From: an uncultured Bacteroides sp.
Lineage (GTDB): Bacteria; Bacteroidota; Bacteroidia; Bacteroidales; Bacteroidaceae
Assembly (NCBI GenBank): GCA_949292025.1
Contig: CASEYC010000081.1
Coordinates: 1 to 64,000, forward strand
Direction of reading: 5' to 3'
DNA length: 64,000 bases
Shown here: in pieces, positions 33,334 to 43,033 of the stretch
Layout of the letters: each line of letters starts with the position of its first letter
Numbering within the stretch: position 1 is the stretch's first letter
Notes under the pieces: model-generated
Database searches by the model: none
Seen by the model: only the letters and a program-made list of their open reading frames with translations
Told to the model about the DNA's origin: nothing
Program-made: the position numbers and the translations under genes

Positions 33334-36291
33334 TTAAAAGTCGATGCCAACGGAAAGCGAGAAGGTGCGCGGACGCGGATAGAACGAGCTGTCGCATCCA
33401 TTGGGCACTTCCGGGTCTACGCCGCTGTACTTAGTCAGGGTAAACACATTCTGCACCATGGCACTGACATACAGGTTGCTGCACCAGTCAGAGAGCCGCC
33501 CAAAGGTATAGCGTAGCGAAATGTTGTCCATCTTGAGGAACGAAGCGTTCTCCAAATAATAGTCGGACAAGCGTTGACGGCTTTGGAAGCCTGTTTCCAA
33601 GTAGCTGGCGTTGAGGTTATTCAACTGATAGGTGTTGTAGCTCACCGTCTCCCAGGCACCCATGTTCATCGCATTGCCATTGTAGACGTAGTTGCCGATG
33701 TTGGCGCGCAGACTAAAGCCCAAAGTCCACTTCTTCCACTGCAGGTTGGTGCTGAAGCCCAGAATCCAGTCCGGCGTGGGCGATTTGCAGCGGTAGCGGT
33801 CGTTATTATCAATCACGCCATCGCCGTTGATGTCGGCATACATGCCCTCAATGGGTTTACCGCTGTCATCATACAACTGGTGGTAGAGGTAGAACATATA
33901 AGGCTCGTACCCTTCGGAAAGCACCTGTATGGCGTATGAGTCAAACGTCGGTCCGACAAGGGTGTTCACGGCAGCCGTACCCGGGGCGAGAGACAAGTTC
34001 TTGACCTTCATCTTCTGCCACGTAGCATTGACACTGATGTCCCAGTTAAAATCCTCGGTAGAAATGGGCGTGGCATTGAGGCTGATTTCCACACCTTGGC
34101 TGTCCACGTTGCCCACGTTAGTGGTCATACGCGAGTTGAAGTTAGCACCGGCAGGAACCGGAACTTCTGCCAACAGGTCTTTTGTTTTGCGGGTATAATA
34201 GTCGAAGCTACCGCTGAGGCGATTATCCAGCACAGCAAAGTCAAAGCCGTAGTTCCAAGAAGTCGTGGTCTCCCATTTCAGATTGCTGATATAACCTTGG
34301 GGACGGGACATGGGAACATAATGATCCTCGCCCATCAGGTAGTATGCGCCCGGATTACTCGTGTTGTACACCGGCATATACCCGTAATTGTTGCCGATTT
34401 CTTGCTGGCCGGTGACACCATAGCTCACGCGCAGTTTCAGGTTGTCCAGCCAAGTCACGTCCTTCATGAAATACTCCTCATTCAGCCTCCAGCCGATGCC
34501 GACGGAGGGGAAGTAACCCCATCGGTCATTGGGCGAGAAACGGGACGTACCGTCGGAACGCATGGTAGCCGTCAACAGATAACGATTGTCGAACGAATAG
34601 TTCAGGCGCCCGTAGTAAGAAATCAACAAGTGTCGTTGATCGGTGGGAGCCACCGTGCTCTGTACTTCACCGAACACGTTGTATTGGTCATACCCCACGG
34701 TCTTGGCTATCCAAGATTGGTAATCGTAGCCCACCGTGATATCGAAATTGCTCTTGATGTTCTCCACGTTTTTGCTGTAGTTGAGGTAAGCCGTGAACAG
34801 CTTGTTTGTATTGGTCTGGGGACCGTATTTGTTGTTCGAGCCTCCAACCTGGTAGTTCATGCCCACGCCATCCGGGCAATAGTAGAGTCCATATCCCTCG
34901 GCATAGTCCAGCCCCAGCGAGACATGCGCCTTCAAATCGGGCAGGAAGTGAAATTTGTAGTCGATGTCGAAGTTGCCGATGACGCGTTTCACCTCGCCTT
35001 GATGGTTTACATAGTCCAGCAGTCCCACCGGATTCAGGGTAGCATCCGGCACACCACCCGGGCTGACGGATTCGAAATAGCCGCCGAAGCGGTCGTTGCC
35101 AGAATAGACAGGCACGGTCGGATTGAAAGAAGCTGCATTGTAGATGGCACCGGTGTCTGCAAAGCGGGTCTCGCTGACCGAACCTTTGGCATTGAGCGTA
35201 AGCGTCAGATGGTCATCGAAGAAAGAGGGATTGAGCACTACGCTGCCGGTGTAACGCTCCAGTTTGTCCGAGCGCAAGATGCCAGCCTGGTTCAGATAGC
35301 CCACTGACACACGGAAGGGCAGGAAACCAGCCTTGCCTGACACACTGACATTGTTGTCCGTGGCAAAGGCGGTGTGGAAGATTTCATTCGTCCAGTCCGT
35401 GTCAGCCGTGCCCAACAAGGACTTCTGAGTATCAGAACCTTGCTCGTTGATGAGAGAACGGAACTGGTCTGCACTGAGCACATCGGACGTCTTGGTCTTT
35501 GTGGAGAAAGAATTGTTGGTCACGAAGCCGACTTTCACACGGTCGCTGCTTCCCTTCTTGGTGGTGATGAGCAATACGCCGTTGGAAGCACGTGAACCGT
35601 AAATGGCCGTGGAAGAGGCATCCTTCAGCACGGTCATGCTTTCAATGTCAGCAGGATTGATCATACTCATGAAGTTGCCGCTACCGGTGATTCCGCCGCT
35701 TTCCAAGGGCACGCCGTCCACCACAATCAGCGGATCGTTGGAAGCATTCAACGAAGCACCACCACGGATGCGGATAGTGTTGCCGGCCGAGGGCGAACCA
35801 CCCGAACTCATAATTTGCACGCCCGAAATCTTTCCGTTGATAAGTTGTTCCGGTGAATTGATAGTACCCCCGTTGAAGTCATCGGCCTTTACCGTGCTGA
35901 CAGAGCCGGTCAGGTCGCTTTTGCGTGTCACACCATAACCTACCACTACTACTTCTTCGAGCAGTTGGTTGTCCGGTTTCAGTTGCACCCGAATCACGTC
36001 CGATGTAATGTCCACAGTCTGCGTGATGTAGCCTACATAGGAAATGGTCAACTGTTTCACTTCGGCAGGAACCTTCAATGTGAAGTTTCCGTCAAAATCG
36101 GTAATGGCCCCTGCGGAGGCATTTACAGCTTTGACAGAGGCTCCGATGACGGTTTCTCCCATTTCATCAATGACGGTGCCCGTAACCGTCTTTTGCGTCT
36201 GAGCGTATGCCGATGCGGGCAAAAGCAGGATGGCAAGCAGCAGTCCAGCCAGCCAAGTCTTTACATCAGTTGCTCTTTGTACATGAATCAT
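33334..36291 (-). CDS. SusC-like TonB-dependent oligosaccharide transporter
   Basis: 985 residues from MIHVQRATDVKTW. Signal peptide ending PASAYAQ, carboxypeptidase-D-like N-terminal domain (VTGTVIDEMGETVIGASVKAVNASAGAITDFDGNFTLKVP), TonB box region (LLEEVVVVGYGVTRKSDLTGSV), plug with IRIRGGASLNASNDPLIVVDGVPLE, then the barrel ending in aromatic FSLSVGIDF. It imports galacto-oligosaccharides into the periplasm with SusD. I chose 36291 because upstream frame up to 36417 lacks signal-peptide character and crosses the putative operator region. First gene of the susC-susD-susE-GH53-GH2 run. Confidence 0.95.
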   Translation of the reverse strand: MIHVQRATDVKTWLAGLLLAILLLPASAYAQTQKTVTGTVIDEMGETVIGASVKAVNASAGAITDFDGNFTLKVPAEVKQLTISYVGYITQTVDITSDVIRVQLKPDNQLLEEVVVVGYGVTRKSDLTGSVSTVKADDFNGGTINSPEQLINGKISGVQIMSSGGSPSAGNTIRIRGGASLNASNDPLIVVDGVPLESGGITGSGNFMSMINPADIESMTVLKDASSTAIYGSRASNGVLLITTKKGSSDRVKVGFVTNNSFSTKTKTSDVLSADQFRSLINEQGSDTQKSLLGTADTDWTNEIFHTAFATDNNVSVSGKAGFLPFRVSVGYLNQAGILRSDKLERYTGSVVLNPSFFDDHLTLTLNAKGSVSETRFADTGAIYNAASFNPTVPVYSGNDRFGGYFESVSPGGVPDATLNPVGLLDYVNHQGEVKRVIGNFDIDYKFHFLPDLKAHVSLGLDYAEGYGLYYCPDGVGMNYQVGGSNNKYGPQTNTNKLFTAYLNYSKNVENIKSNFDITVGYDYQSWIAKTVGYDQYNVFGEVQSTVAPTDQRHLLISYYGRLNYSFDNRYLLTATMRSDGTSRFSPNDRWGYFPSVGIGWRLNEEYFMKDVTWLDNLKLRVSYGVTGQQEIGNNYGYMPVYNTSNPGAYYLMGEDHYVPMSRPQGYISNLKWETTTSWNYGFDFAVLDNRLSGSFDYYTRKTKDLLAEVPVPAGANFNSRMTTNVGNVDSQGVEISLNATPISTEDFNWDISVNATWQKMKVKNLSLAPGTAAVNTLVGPTFDSYAIQVLSEGYEPYMFYLYHQLYDDSGKPIEGMYADINGDGVIDNNDRYRCKSPTPDWILGFSTNLQWKKWTLGFSLRANIGNYVYNGNAMNMGAWETVSYNTYQLNNLNASYLETGFQSRQRLSDYYLENASFLKMDNISLRYTFGRLSDWCSNLYVSAMVQNVFTLTKYSGVDPEVPNGCDSSFYPRPRTFSLSVGIDF

Positions 36292-36403
36292 AGATTTGCA
36301 TGATATTAAATTAATAAATAATGTCGCATTACCCAAATTAGGAGTCACGCCGTTCCGCCATGAAGCCTTCTTTAGACGAAAGGAACAGAGGCCGGAGCTT
36401 TGA

Positions 36404-36520
36404 TTGTCCGAGAACAAAGGTAAGGGATATCAAAAGAACAGGCATTCTTTTTTCGGACAAAGGATGCCACAATTCGGACAAGACACCGCTCAGACGCGTT
36501 ATTGGGGGCTTTTGTCCGAA
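36404..36520. promoter_or_regulatory. Cluster of four TTCGGACAA / TTGTCCGA sites upstream of susC (candidate HTCS operator)
   Basis: TTGTCCGA at 36404-36411, TTCGGACAA at 36452-36460 and 36473-36481, and TTGTCCGAA at 36512-36520. The two direct copies are exactly 21 bp apart, two helical turns, as expected for an AraC-type DNA-binding domain. All lie between the HTCS stop (36522; the last site is within 2 bp of it) and the susC start. Confidence 0.55.
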
Positions 36521-36521
36521 A

Positions 36522-39500
36522 TCAGATAACAGATTGCCCCTCCGGAGGGTACTGGCTGGGCTTCACTCCAAACTTTTCCTGGAAACACTTGGCAAAATAA
36601 GAGGCGGATTTGAAGCCTACCATATAGCAGACTTCGGACACGGTGAAGCGTTTTTGACTGAGTAGCATGGCGGCTTTCTGGAGCCTTACGCTGCGAATGT
36701 AGTCCAGCGGGCCCATGCCGAGGTATTTTTTGATGAGACGGTAGAGCTGCTTGTTGGGGATGCCGCTCTTCTCGCAGACCATGTTGACGTTAAGGTCAGG
36801 GTCGGAAATGTTGTCCTCAATGATTTGGGATACTTGGGCCAACAGCTTCTCAGATGCCGACTCCGCCTGGATGGGCTTTGCCTCGGTGATAGCCTCAATG
36901 CGGATGGACTCCTGCAACTTGGCGCGCACCTGCAACAGATGAGCTATCCTGCCCTGCAACACGGAAGGCACAAAAGGTTTCTCCATGAAGATGTCCACGC
37001 CCGACTTGACACTCTCGCTCTCCGTATCGTTGTCCGACTGTGCGGTCAGCATGATGGTGGGGATATTGGCCAGGTGGGGATTCTGCTTCAGGCGCCGTAT
37101 CATTTCCATCCCGTTCATCACCGGCATCAATTCGTCCGTAATAATCAGATCCGGAAGAAAGGAGGCGGCCAAAGACAGGCCGGCACGCCCGTTCTCTGCC
37201 ATCAGACAGGTATAGTCCTTCTTCAGCAGGTCATGGATAAAGGCGGAAATCTGCAGATTGTCCTCCACAATCAAGATTTTTGGCTTGTTGTAATCGGCAT
37301 TGTCCGTGCAGTTTTCTGTCTGCTCCACGAAGGCTTTCTCCGACAAGGGCATGGTGATGACAAAGGAAGTGCCCTGCCCTTTTTCGCTATGCAGTTCTAT
37401 CCGACCGTTCATCAACTCAATATATTTCTTCACCAAATACAGGCCGATGCCGGTACCTTCGCGCATCTTCGAGGTGGAAGGCGCACGGAACATCCGTTGA
37501 AACACCAAAGGCTGATCCATTTCGGCAATGCCCATGCCGTCATCCGACACCACGATGCGGATATTCCGGTCATCCAGACTGATGCCGCACGAAATGGTGG
37601 CGTTGTCTTCCGAATACTTGCAAGCATTCGAGAGCAGGTTGTTGAGGATAGATTCCAGTTTGACCGCATCGGCCTCAATGGCAAACTGGGGTACTGAGGA
37701 ATAAAATACGAACTTCTTCTGCGGATGGCTTTCCTTGAAGGACTCGAAAATGCTTTTGCAGAAGTTTACGACATTGAAGGTGGATAGTATCAACCCATCT
37801 TCCTCGTCATTTTCCAGTTGATTGATTTCCAGCGTGCGGTGTATCAAGCTGTTGAGCCTGACCGCGTTTTCATAGACGGTTTCCAGGCTTTTCCGAGCCT
37901 CCTCATCCTGCGCACGCTCCTTCAGCACGCTCACTGGTCCCATAATTAGGGAAAGCGGCGTCTTCAGGTCGTGCGAGATATTGGAAAGGAATGTCAGCTT
38001 CCGCTCCACAACTTCCAACGATTTCCGACGATCCTCTTCCTGCAGAAGACGAGCATTGCGCCGACGCATATACCATATTATATAGGCCATGATGGAAAGT
38101 ATGGCCAAGACGTACAGACAGAAGGCCCACCAAGACAGGGGCCAGGGAGCCTGCACATGCAAGGGCACCGCATACGCCGCCCCCAACGTGCCCACGGTCT
38201 TCAGCAGGATGTAGTAGTCTCCCATCTTGAGTTCCGACAAGGAGATGGTGTTGAACTCCTCGGGCAAAATAATCCACTTGCCGATGGTATCCGTGCGAGA
38301 CTGGGCCAACTTATAGTAATACCTTTGCGAAGTACCTGGAGTATAATCCAAATTGCTGACTATCAGATTCAAACTTCCGTGGCTGGGCAAAGTCAGCCCT
38401 TGTTTCCCAGGAAGCAGACGGGACAAGTCAAAGATTCCGTTCCCCATGTCGGCCAGTACCATCTTTATCACAGACCTGTCCGCTTCATCATCCAGCTTCT
38501 GGGGAGTGATTTCCACGATTTCATCGTTTCCTCCCAGATACACTTTCCGAGTCAAGGAATCGGCATATATGGATTTATAGGACTTCTGCGGGATAGGCAA
38601 GAGGTCCACTTTGAAACTTTTCCCGTCAATGCTCCAGACATTGGACACGGTGGACACCCAAACACCCTCCCCAACCCTTTCAATGGCCAGTACGCTTTCA
38701 TCCCCGTCGGTTCTGGGAAATTTGATGACGCGTGAAGCCCCCTCCTTGGTGAATATAACAACTCCTCCCTTGAAAGCGCACCACACTCTCCCATGTCCGT
38801 CTAAAGCAAGCTGATTGGGCGGATTGCCGGTCATAGCTGTTATGGGGTATGTCACCACCTTCCCGTCCGGTTGGACTTCTGTCAGGATGTCATCATTGAA
38901 ACATAAAATCCAGATGTTTCCGGAAGAATCTTTTACCACCTTGTTAACCAGATTATTGTTCAGATGCAATGCAGTCCCCTTAAAATTTGGGGAGGCAACA
39001 TTGACAGACTGATCAGCCACAATGACTCCTCCCGGTATATCAAATTTAGATTTAGCCACATAATGCAGGCCCCCCAAGTAGCTTCCAATGAGGAAATGAG
39101 CATCGTCTTCTTCTAAGGCATATACCCAATTCGTAGCATATTTCCCCGCTTTGTCAACGACATGAAACACATCAAAATTATCGGTCTTGGCATTGTAACG
39201 GTTCAAGCCGCCGTCTGTGGCAAACCAAATGTTTCCCCTGGCATCTTCCTTGATAGCCCTGATGTGGTTATGGGACAACGAATGAGGTTCGCCTGAAGCC
39301 TTATACCACTTGGCCGGTTCGTTTTCTGCAAGCTTGATGATACCGTTTGTCCCGTTGATCCACAACGTCCCTTGTCTATCCCTATAAATGGAATGTATGT
39401 CGTTTCCTTCACCCGACCGCGTCAACCGGCTTAGCCTGATGGCACGCAACGCGTTGGAGTTTGCAGCTATGGAGAACCCTACTTCATGCCCAGCCCAAAT

Positions 39501-40436
39501 GTTGTTGGCTTTGTCCGAACGGATGCACCAAATTTCATTGTTTGCCAGCGTCTGTTCTTGCCGTGAATCGTGGACGTATTGCCTGACATTATTCCCTTGC
39601 AGATCAAATATCCCCCTGTCTGTCCCAAACAAAAGATGTCCGTCTTCCGACTGTGTCAGACATTTGATATTGTTCCCTTTCAACTGCTCTACTTCCTCGC
39701 AAGCTCCCGACACGGGGATGTAACGGTACAAATGCCCTTCCGTGCCAATGTAGATATGTTGCTGGTCGGAAGTCTCATACAGGCAATTGACAAATAGGTT
39801 CTTGGAGGACTTCCCTTGTCCTTGGAGGTTGACTTCCCTGAAAACACTGTCTGCCGGATTCCAGCGTGCCAAGCCATCGTATGTCCCTGCATATAAAATG
39901 CCTCTGCTGTCCCTCAATATAGAATAAACAGACTTATGCGGCAATCCTTCAGACACATTTTTAACCTCCCGGTTACTTAAGTCGCAAACAAACATACCAT
40001 ACAGGCTGCCCATCCAAAGTGTGTCGCCGTCTAACAACAAACATCTGATTTCTTTGATGGGATCGGCTACGGAGTAAGGCTCGAATGTATTGGTGCGAAG
40101 TGAAAATGCCGTCAATCCCGTGTTAGTTCCCAACAACAATGTACCATCATATTCGGTAATGGAATATACTGGATATCGGGATATTCCGCTCTCGCTCACT
40201 GCGTGCGTCGTCACCCCGTCGTAGAAAAACAGCCCATTATTCGTACCTAACCAGACTATGCCCCTGCTATCCATAAAGAGACAATACACGGACATTCGCT
40301 TCTCTTGCACTGAGAGATTCTTCCAAGCAAGTCCCGGCTCTGAAAGAACGGGAAAAGCAATGCAATCCACCCTTATGCACAACAATATCACAAAGGCCAA
40401 CAATTTCGCAAAAAGGATATATCTGCTTGCTTTCAT
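36522..40436 (-). CDS. Hybrid two-component system regulator (HTCS) of the galactan locus
   Basis: About 1304 residues. A signal/anchor is followed by a double propeller of Reg_prop repeats (MDSRGIVWLGTNNGLFFYDG, EDARGNIWFATDGGLNRYN), Y_Y_Y domain, one transmembrane segment (WWAFCLYVLAILSIMAYIIWYM, about 769-790), HisKA (FLSNISHDLKTPLSLIMGP, His near 821), HATPase (NLLSNACKYS; GTGIGLYLVKKYIELMNG), receiver (KILIVEDN from about 1051; phosphoacceptor Asp in LIITDELMPVMNG), and a C-terminal AraC HTH (VCEKSGIPNKQLYRLIKKYLGMGPLDYIRSVRL). It senses an oligosaccharide in the periplasm and activates the susC operon. I preferred 40436 over 40469, because the -7 box at 40474-40481 would place the transcript start beyond the longer start. 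Confidence 0.95.
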   Translation of the reverse strand: MKASRYILFAKLLAFVILLCIRVDCIAFPVLSEPGLAWKNLSVQEKRMSVYCLFMDSRGIVWLGTNNGLFFYDGVTTHAVSESGISRYPVYSITEYDGTLLLGTNTGLTAFSLRTNTFEPYSVADPIKEIRCLLLDGDTLWMGSLYGMFVCDLSNREVKNVSEGLPHKSVYSILRDSRGILYAGTYDGLARWNPADSVFREVNLQGQGKSSKNLFVNCLYETSDQQHIYIGTEGHLYRYIPVSGACEEVEQLKGNNIKCLTQSEDGHLLFGTDRGIFDLQGNNVRQYVHDSRQEQTLANNEIWCIRSDKANNIWAGHEVGFSIAANSNALRAIRLSRLTRSGEGNDIHSIYRDRQGTLWINGTNGIIKLAENEPAKWYKASGEPHSLSHNHIRAIKEDARGNIWFATDGGLNRYNAKTDNFDVFHVVDKAGKYATNWVYALEEDDAHFLIGSYLGGLHYVAKSKFDIPGGVIVADQSVNVASPNFKGTALHLNNNLVNKVVKDSSGNIWILCFNDDILTEVQPDGKVVTYPITAMTGNPPNQLALDGHGRVWCAFKGGVVIFTKEGASRVIKFPRTDGDESVLAIERVGEGVWVSTVSNVWSIDGKSFKVDLLPIPQKSYKSIYADSLTRKVYLGGNDEIVEITPQKLDDEADRSVIKMVLADMGNGIFDLSRLLPGKQGLTLPSHGSLNLIVSNLDYTPGTSQRYYYKLAQSRTDTIGKWIILPEEFNTISLSELKMGDYYILLKTVGTLGAAYAVPLHVQAPWPLSWWAFCLYVLAILSIMAYIIWYMRRRNARLLQEEDRRKSLEVVERKLTFLSNISHDLKTPLSLIMGPVSVLKERAQDEEARKSLETVYENAVRLNSLIHRTLEINQLENDEEDGLILSTFNVVNFCKSIFESFKESHPQKKFVFYSSVPQFAIEADAVKLESILNNLLSNACKYSEDNATISCGISLDDRNIRIVVSDDGMGIAEMDQPLVFQRMFRAPSTSKMREGTGIGLYLVKKYIELMNGRIELHSEKGQGTSFVITMPLSEKAFVEQTENCTDNADYNKPKILIVEDNLQISAFIHDLLKKDYTCLMAENGRAGLSLAASFLPDLIITDELMPVMNGMEMIRRLKQNPHLANIPTIMLTAQSDNDTESESVKSGVDIFMEKPFVPSVLQGRIAHLLQVRAKLQESIRIEAITEAKPIQAESASEKLLAQVSQIIEDNISDPDLNVNMVCEKSGIPNKQLYRLIKKYLGMGPLDYIRSVRLQKAAMLLSQKRFTVSEVCYMVGFKSASYFAKCFQEKFGVKPSQYPPEGQSVI

Positions 40437-40473
40437 TTTCTCATTCAGATAATGGTAAATAGATTTCAATGCG

Positions 40474-40481
40474 CAAATTTA
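40474..40481 (-). promoter_or_regulatory. -7 box (TAAATTTG) of the HTCS gene
   Basis: Minus-strand TAAATTTG matches TAnnTTTG, 38 nt before the chosen HTCS start. No TTTG is seen 19-21 nt upstream, where the terminator of the GH36 gene begins. Confidence 0.5.
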
Positions 40482-40514
40482 CAACTTTTTGCCGAATCTA
40501 CTCACTCATCAGTC

Positions 40515-40552
40515 GCAAAAAAGGCAGGCACCCCTCGCGGGCACCTGCCTTT
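40515..40552 (-). terminator. Rho-independent terminator of the GH36 gene
   Basis: AAAGGCAGG (40520-40528) pairs with CCTGCCTTT (40544-40552) with CCC/GGG continuing the stem. On the minus strand a run of six T residues follows. It separates GH36 from HTCS transcription. Confidence 0.85.
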
Positions 40553-40590
40553 CCAACAATCTTTTTTACCAATTAAGAACAAATCCAAAT

Positions 40591-42795
40591 TTACTTCACT
40601 GCTTCCAGATAGAGTACGCGGCTGGCGTAGTCATTCTGTTTATGGTAATCCACGATGTGGTTGTAGGGGATTTCCAGTCCGTTGGCCATCAGGTAGGCAC
40701 CGCTGTAGACCTTGCCTTCGCAGGAGAGGGGCACGTTGTCGATGCGGTTCAGCTCGTGTACCTTGTAGAGCTTGTCGGGGTCAAGGCCGGCCATCACGAC
40801 ACGCGGCAGGTGCTGGTTGACGAAGTGCTCGGTCTTCCACCAATAGAAGACGGCTTTGTCCTTCTCCGGCGTGACGTACATCAGCGAGGCGAGGCCCAGC
40901 TTGTCGTAGGGAGACACCAGGCGGTAGAGGTCGCCCAACTGCACGATGGGGCGAATCTGCTTGTACTCGGCGATGGCATTCTTGCAGAGGGCCTTCTCCT
41001 CGTCCGTCATGTTCTTGGGCTGGATTTCCATGCCCAGTCGTCCGCTCATGGCCACGTCGATGCGATATTTCAGCGGGATGGTGCGGAAGGTCTGATGATT
41101 GGGCGCGGCGCTGATGTGCGAAGCCATGGCGATGGCGGGGAAGAAGTAGGACGTGCCCCACTGCATGTAGACGCGCTGCAGGGCGTCCGTATCATCGCTC
41201 ACCCAGAACTCGTCGAACCACGGCAAGATGCCCCAGTTGGCACGGCCGCCACCGCTGGCGCACGCCTGGATGGTGAGGTCGGGATACTTGGCGCGGATGC
41301 GGTCGCAGACCTTGGCGAAACCGCGGTGATACTCGATGTAGAGGTGGCTCTGCTTGTCGGCAGGCAGGTATTGCGAGCCGTGGTTGGAGATGGGCATGTT
41401 GGCGTCCCACTTGATGTAGTCAATCTCCGGATACTTGGTCATCAAGTTATCCACCACGCCGAAGACAAAGTCCTGCACTTCGGGATTGCTGAGGTCGAGG
41501 ACAAGCTGCGTGCCGCCACGTCCCAGGACGGGTTCGCGTTGCGGAGCCTTGATGATCCACTCAGGATGCTGTTCGTAGAGTTCGCTGACGGTATTGGTCA
41601 TTTCCGGTTCAATCCAGATGCCGAACTCGATGCCGTGCTTCTTGGCGTCGGCCAGCAAGCCTTCGATGCCTTCGGGCAGCTTGCGTTGGTCCACCACCCA
41701 GTCGCCCAAGGAGGAATTATCCTTGTTGCGCGGATATTTGTCGCCAAACCATCCGTCGTCCATCACGAACAGTTCGCCGCCCATGGAGGCGATGTCCGCC
41801 ATCATCTGGTCCATGCCTTCTTGGTTGATGTCGAAGTAGACGCCTTCCCAGCTGTTCAGCAAGATTTTGCGCAGCTTGTCGCCGTTGGCCAGCTTGTATT
41901 CGCGCCCCCAGCGGTGGAAGTTGCGGCTGGCGCCGCTCAAGCCTTCGTCACTGTAAGTCAAGGCCAGTTGCGGGGTGACGAACGTCTCGCCCTTCTCCAG
42001 GTGATAGGCGGAGTTGTCCTCGTTGATGCCCGCGAAGAAGTGGTGGTATTCATCATCGTGCGTGTCGATGCGCAGCTTGTAGTTGCCGCCGTAGCAGAGG
42101 GCGGCGCCGATGACGCGGCCTTGGTTCTCACGCGGCTGGCCGTCCAAGGAGAACATCACCTCGGCATGGTCGGTGTGCGAGTTGCGCGCGCCGTCCTTGT
42201 TCTTGATGACCTTCATGCCGGACACAAGCGGTTCCTGCACCAGACGGCCTTCATTGGCCCACGAACCGTGCAGATGGCTCAGCCACACCTCGCCGCGGCG
42301 GATGGGCAGGTAGGCGGAGGCAAACTGGTTGAGCGTGACGGGCTTCTTCTCGCCGTTGGTGATTTCCGTCCAGGCTTCGATGATGTCCACGTCTTTGTAG
42401 GCGCGGTAGCATACATTGATATAAAAAGGATAGACCTTGTCCTTCAGGCGGACGGTGGTCTCGGTGGCGTTGTCGGCATCGGTGGTGGCCACGTTTTCCA
42501 CAGCCATCTGGAGGGTCATGTTGCCGTCGGCGTGCTGCACGGAGAGGGCCGTCTCGGTGATGCAGGTCAGGCCATAGACGGGATAGGCGGCATCAATGCC
42601 CCGCTCTCCCTCAAACGTCCGGAGGTCGGCATCGGTCAGCTTCTGGCCGTAATAGAGGATTCGCAACTCGCCACCCTCGGGCGCCGACAACAGCAGCGAG
42701 GTGTTGGGGGTGGACACGCATACGTTTTGGGCAAACAGGCCGCCGCTCAGGAGGCACAACCCAACGAAGGTCTTCATTCGTTTCTTCAGGTTCAT
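40591..42795 (-). CDS. GH36 alpha-galactosidase, secreted
   Basis: About 734 residues from MNLKKRMKTF; the frame continues upstream only to a GTG at 42801. Signal peptide ending GGLFAQ. The N-terminal beta-supersandwich, the TIM barrel and GH36 motifs are clear: NSWEGVYFDINQEGM, VMDDGWFGDKYPRNKDNSSLGDW, the nucleophile Asp464 in YIKWDANM, CASGGGRANWGILPWFDEFWVSDDTDA with acid/base Asp near 534-535. It removes alpha-1,6-galactose from raffinose-type sugars or galactomannan. It is upstream of HTCS on the same strand, but has its own -7 box and terminator, so it is a neighbour rather than a core member of the galactan locus. Confidence 0.94.
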   Translation of the reverse strand: MNLKKRMKTFVGLCLLSGGLFAQNVCVSTPNTSLLLSAPEGGELRILYYGQKLTDADLRTFEGERGIDAAYPVYGLTCITETALSVQHADGNMTLQMAVENVATTDADNATETTVRLKDKVYPFYINVCYRAYKDVDIIEAWTEITNGEKKPVTLNQFASAYLPIRRGEVWLSHLHGSWANEGRLVQEPLVSGMKVIKNKDGARNSHTDHAEVMFSLDGQPRENQGRVIGAALCYGGNYKLRIDTHDDEYHHFFAGINEDNSAYHLEKGETFVTPQLALTYSDEGLSGASRNFHRWGREYKLANGDKLRKILLNSWEGVYFDINQEGMDQMMADIASMGGELFVMDDGWFGDKYPRNKDNSSLGDWVVDQRKLPEGIEGLLADAKKHGIEFGIWIEPEMTNTVSELYEQHPEWIIKAPQREPVLGRGGTQLVLDLSNPEVQDFVFGVVDNLMTKYPEIDYIKWDANMPISNHGSQYLPADKQSHLYIEYHRGFAKVCDRIRAKYPDLTIQACASGGGRANWGILPWFDEFWVSDDTDALQRVYMQWGTSYFFPAIAMASHISAAPNHQTFRTIPLKYRIDVAMSGRLGMEIQPKNMTDEEKALCKNAIAEYKQIRPIVQLGDLYRLVSPYDKLGLASLMYVTPEKDKAVFYWWKTEHFVNQHLPRVVMAGLDPDKLYKVHELNRIDNVPLSCEGKVYSGAYLMANGLEIPYNHIVDYHKQNDYASRVLYLEAVK

Positions 42796-42831
42796 GGTCA
42801 CGTTTGTATTTTTTAGGTAGATTTACGGATG

Positions 42832-42839
42832 CAAAGGTA
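42832..42839 (-). promoter_or_regulatory. -7 box (TACCTTTG) of the GH36 gene
   Basis: Minus-strand TACCTTTG, 37 nt before the start. A TTTG lies upstream, but with a 16-nt spacer instead of 19-21. Confidence 0.5.
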
Positions 42840-42999
42840 AGGGGTTTGAAGGGAACAAAATGACACCATTTTATCAATTTATGGTACATTTTTGATAATC
42901 TGCATGGCCAGCTCCGGTTTTCCGGGAGATTTGTCGCAGGAAATAGGCAAAATTACCTAAAAAACGAGGGGGAGGGAACCATATTCGGACGGTGATTGT

Positions 43000-43007
43000 T
43001 ACATTTG
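43000..43007 (+). promoter_or_regulatory. -7 box (TACATTTG) of the OmpA-like gene
   Basis: TACATTTG matches TAnnTTTG, 27 nt before the start codon. The -33 position is not conserved. Confidence 0.5.
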
Positions 43008-43033
43008 CAACACGAACTTAAAAAGCGAAGATT

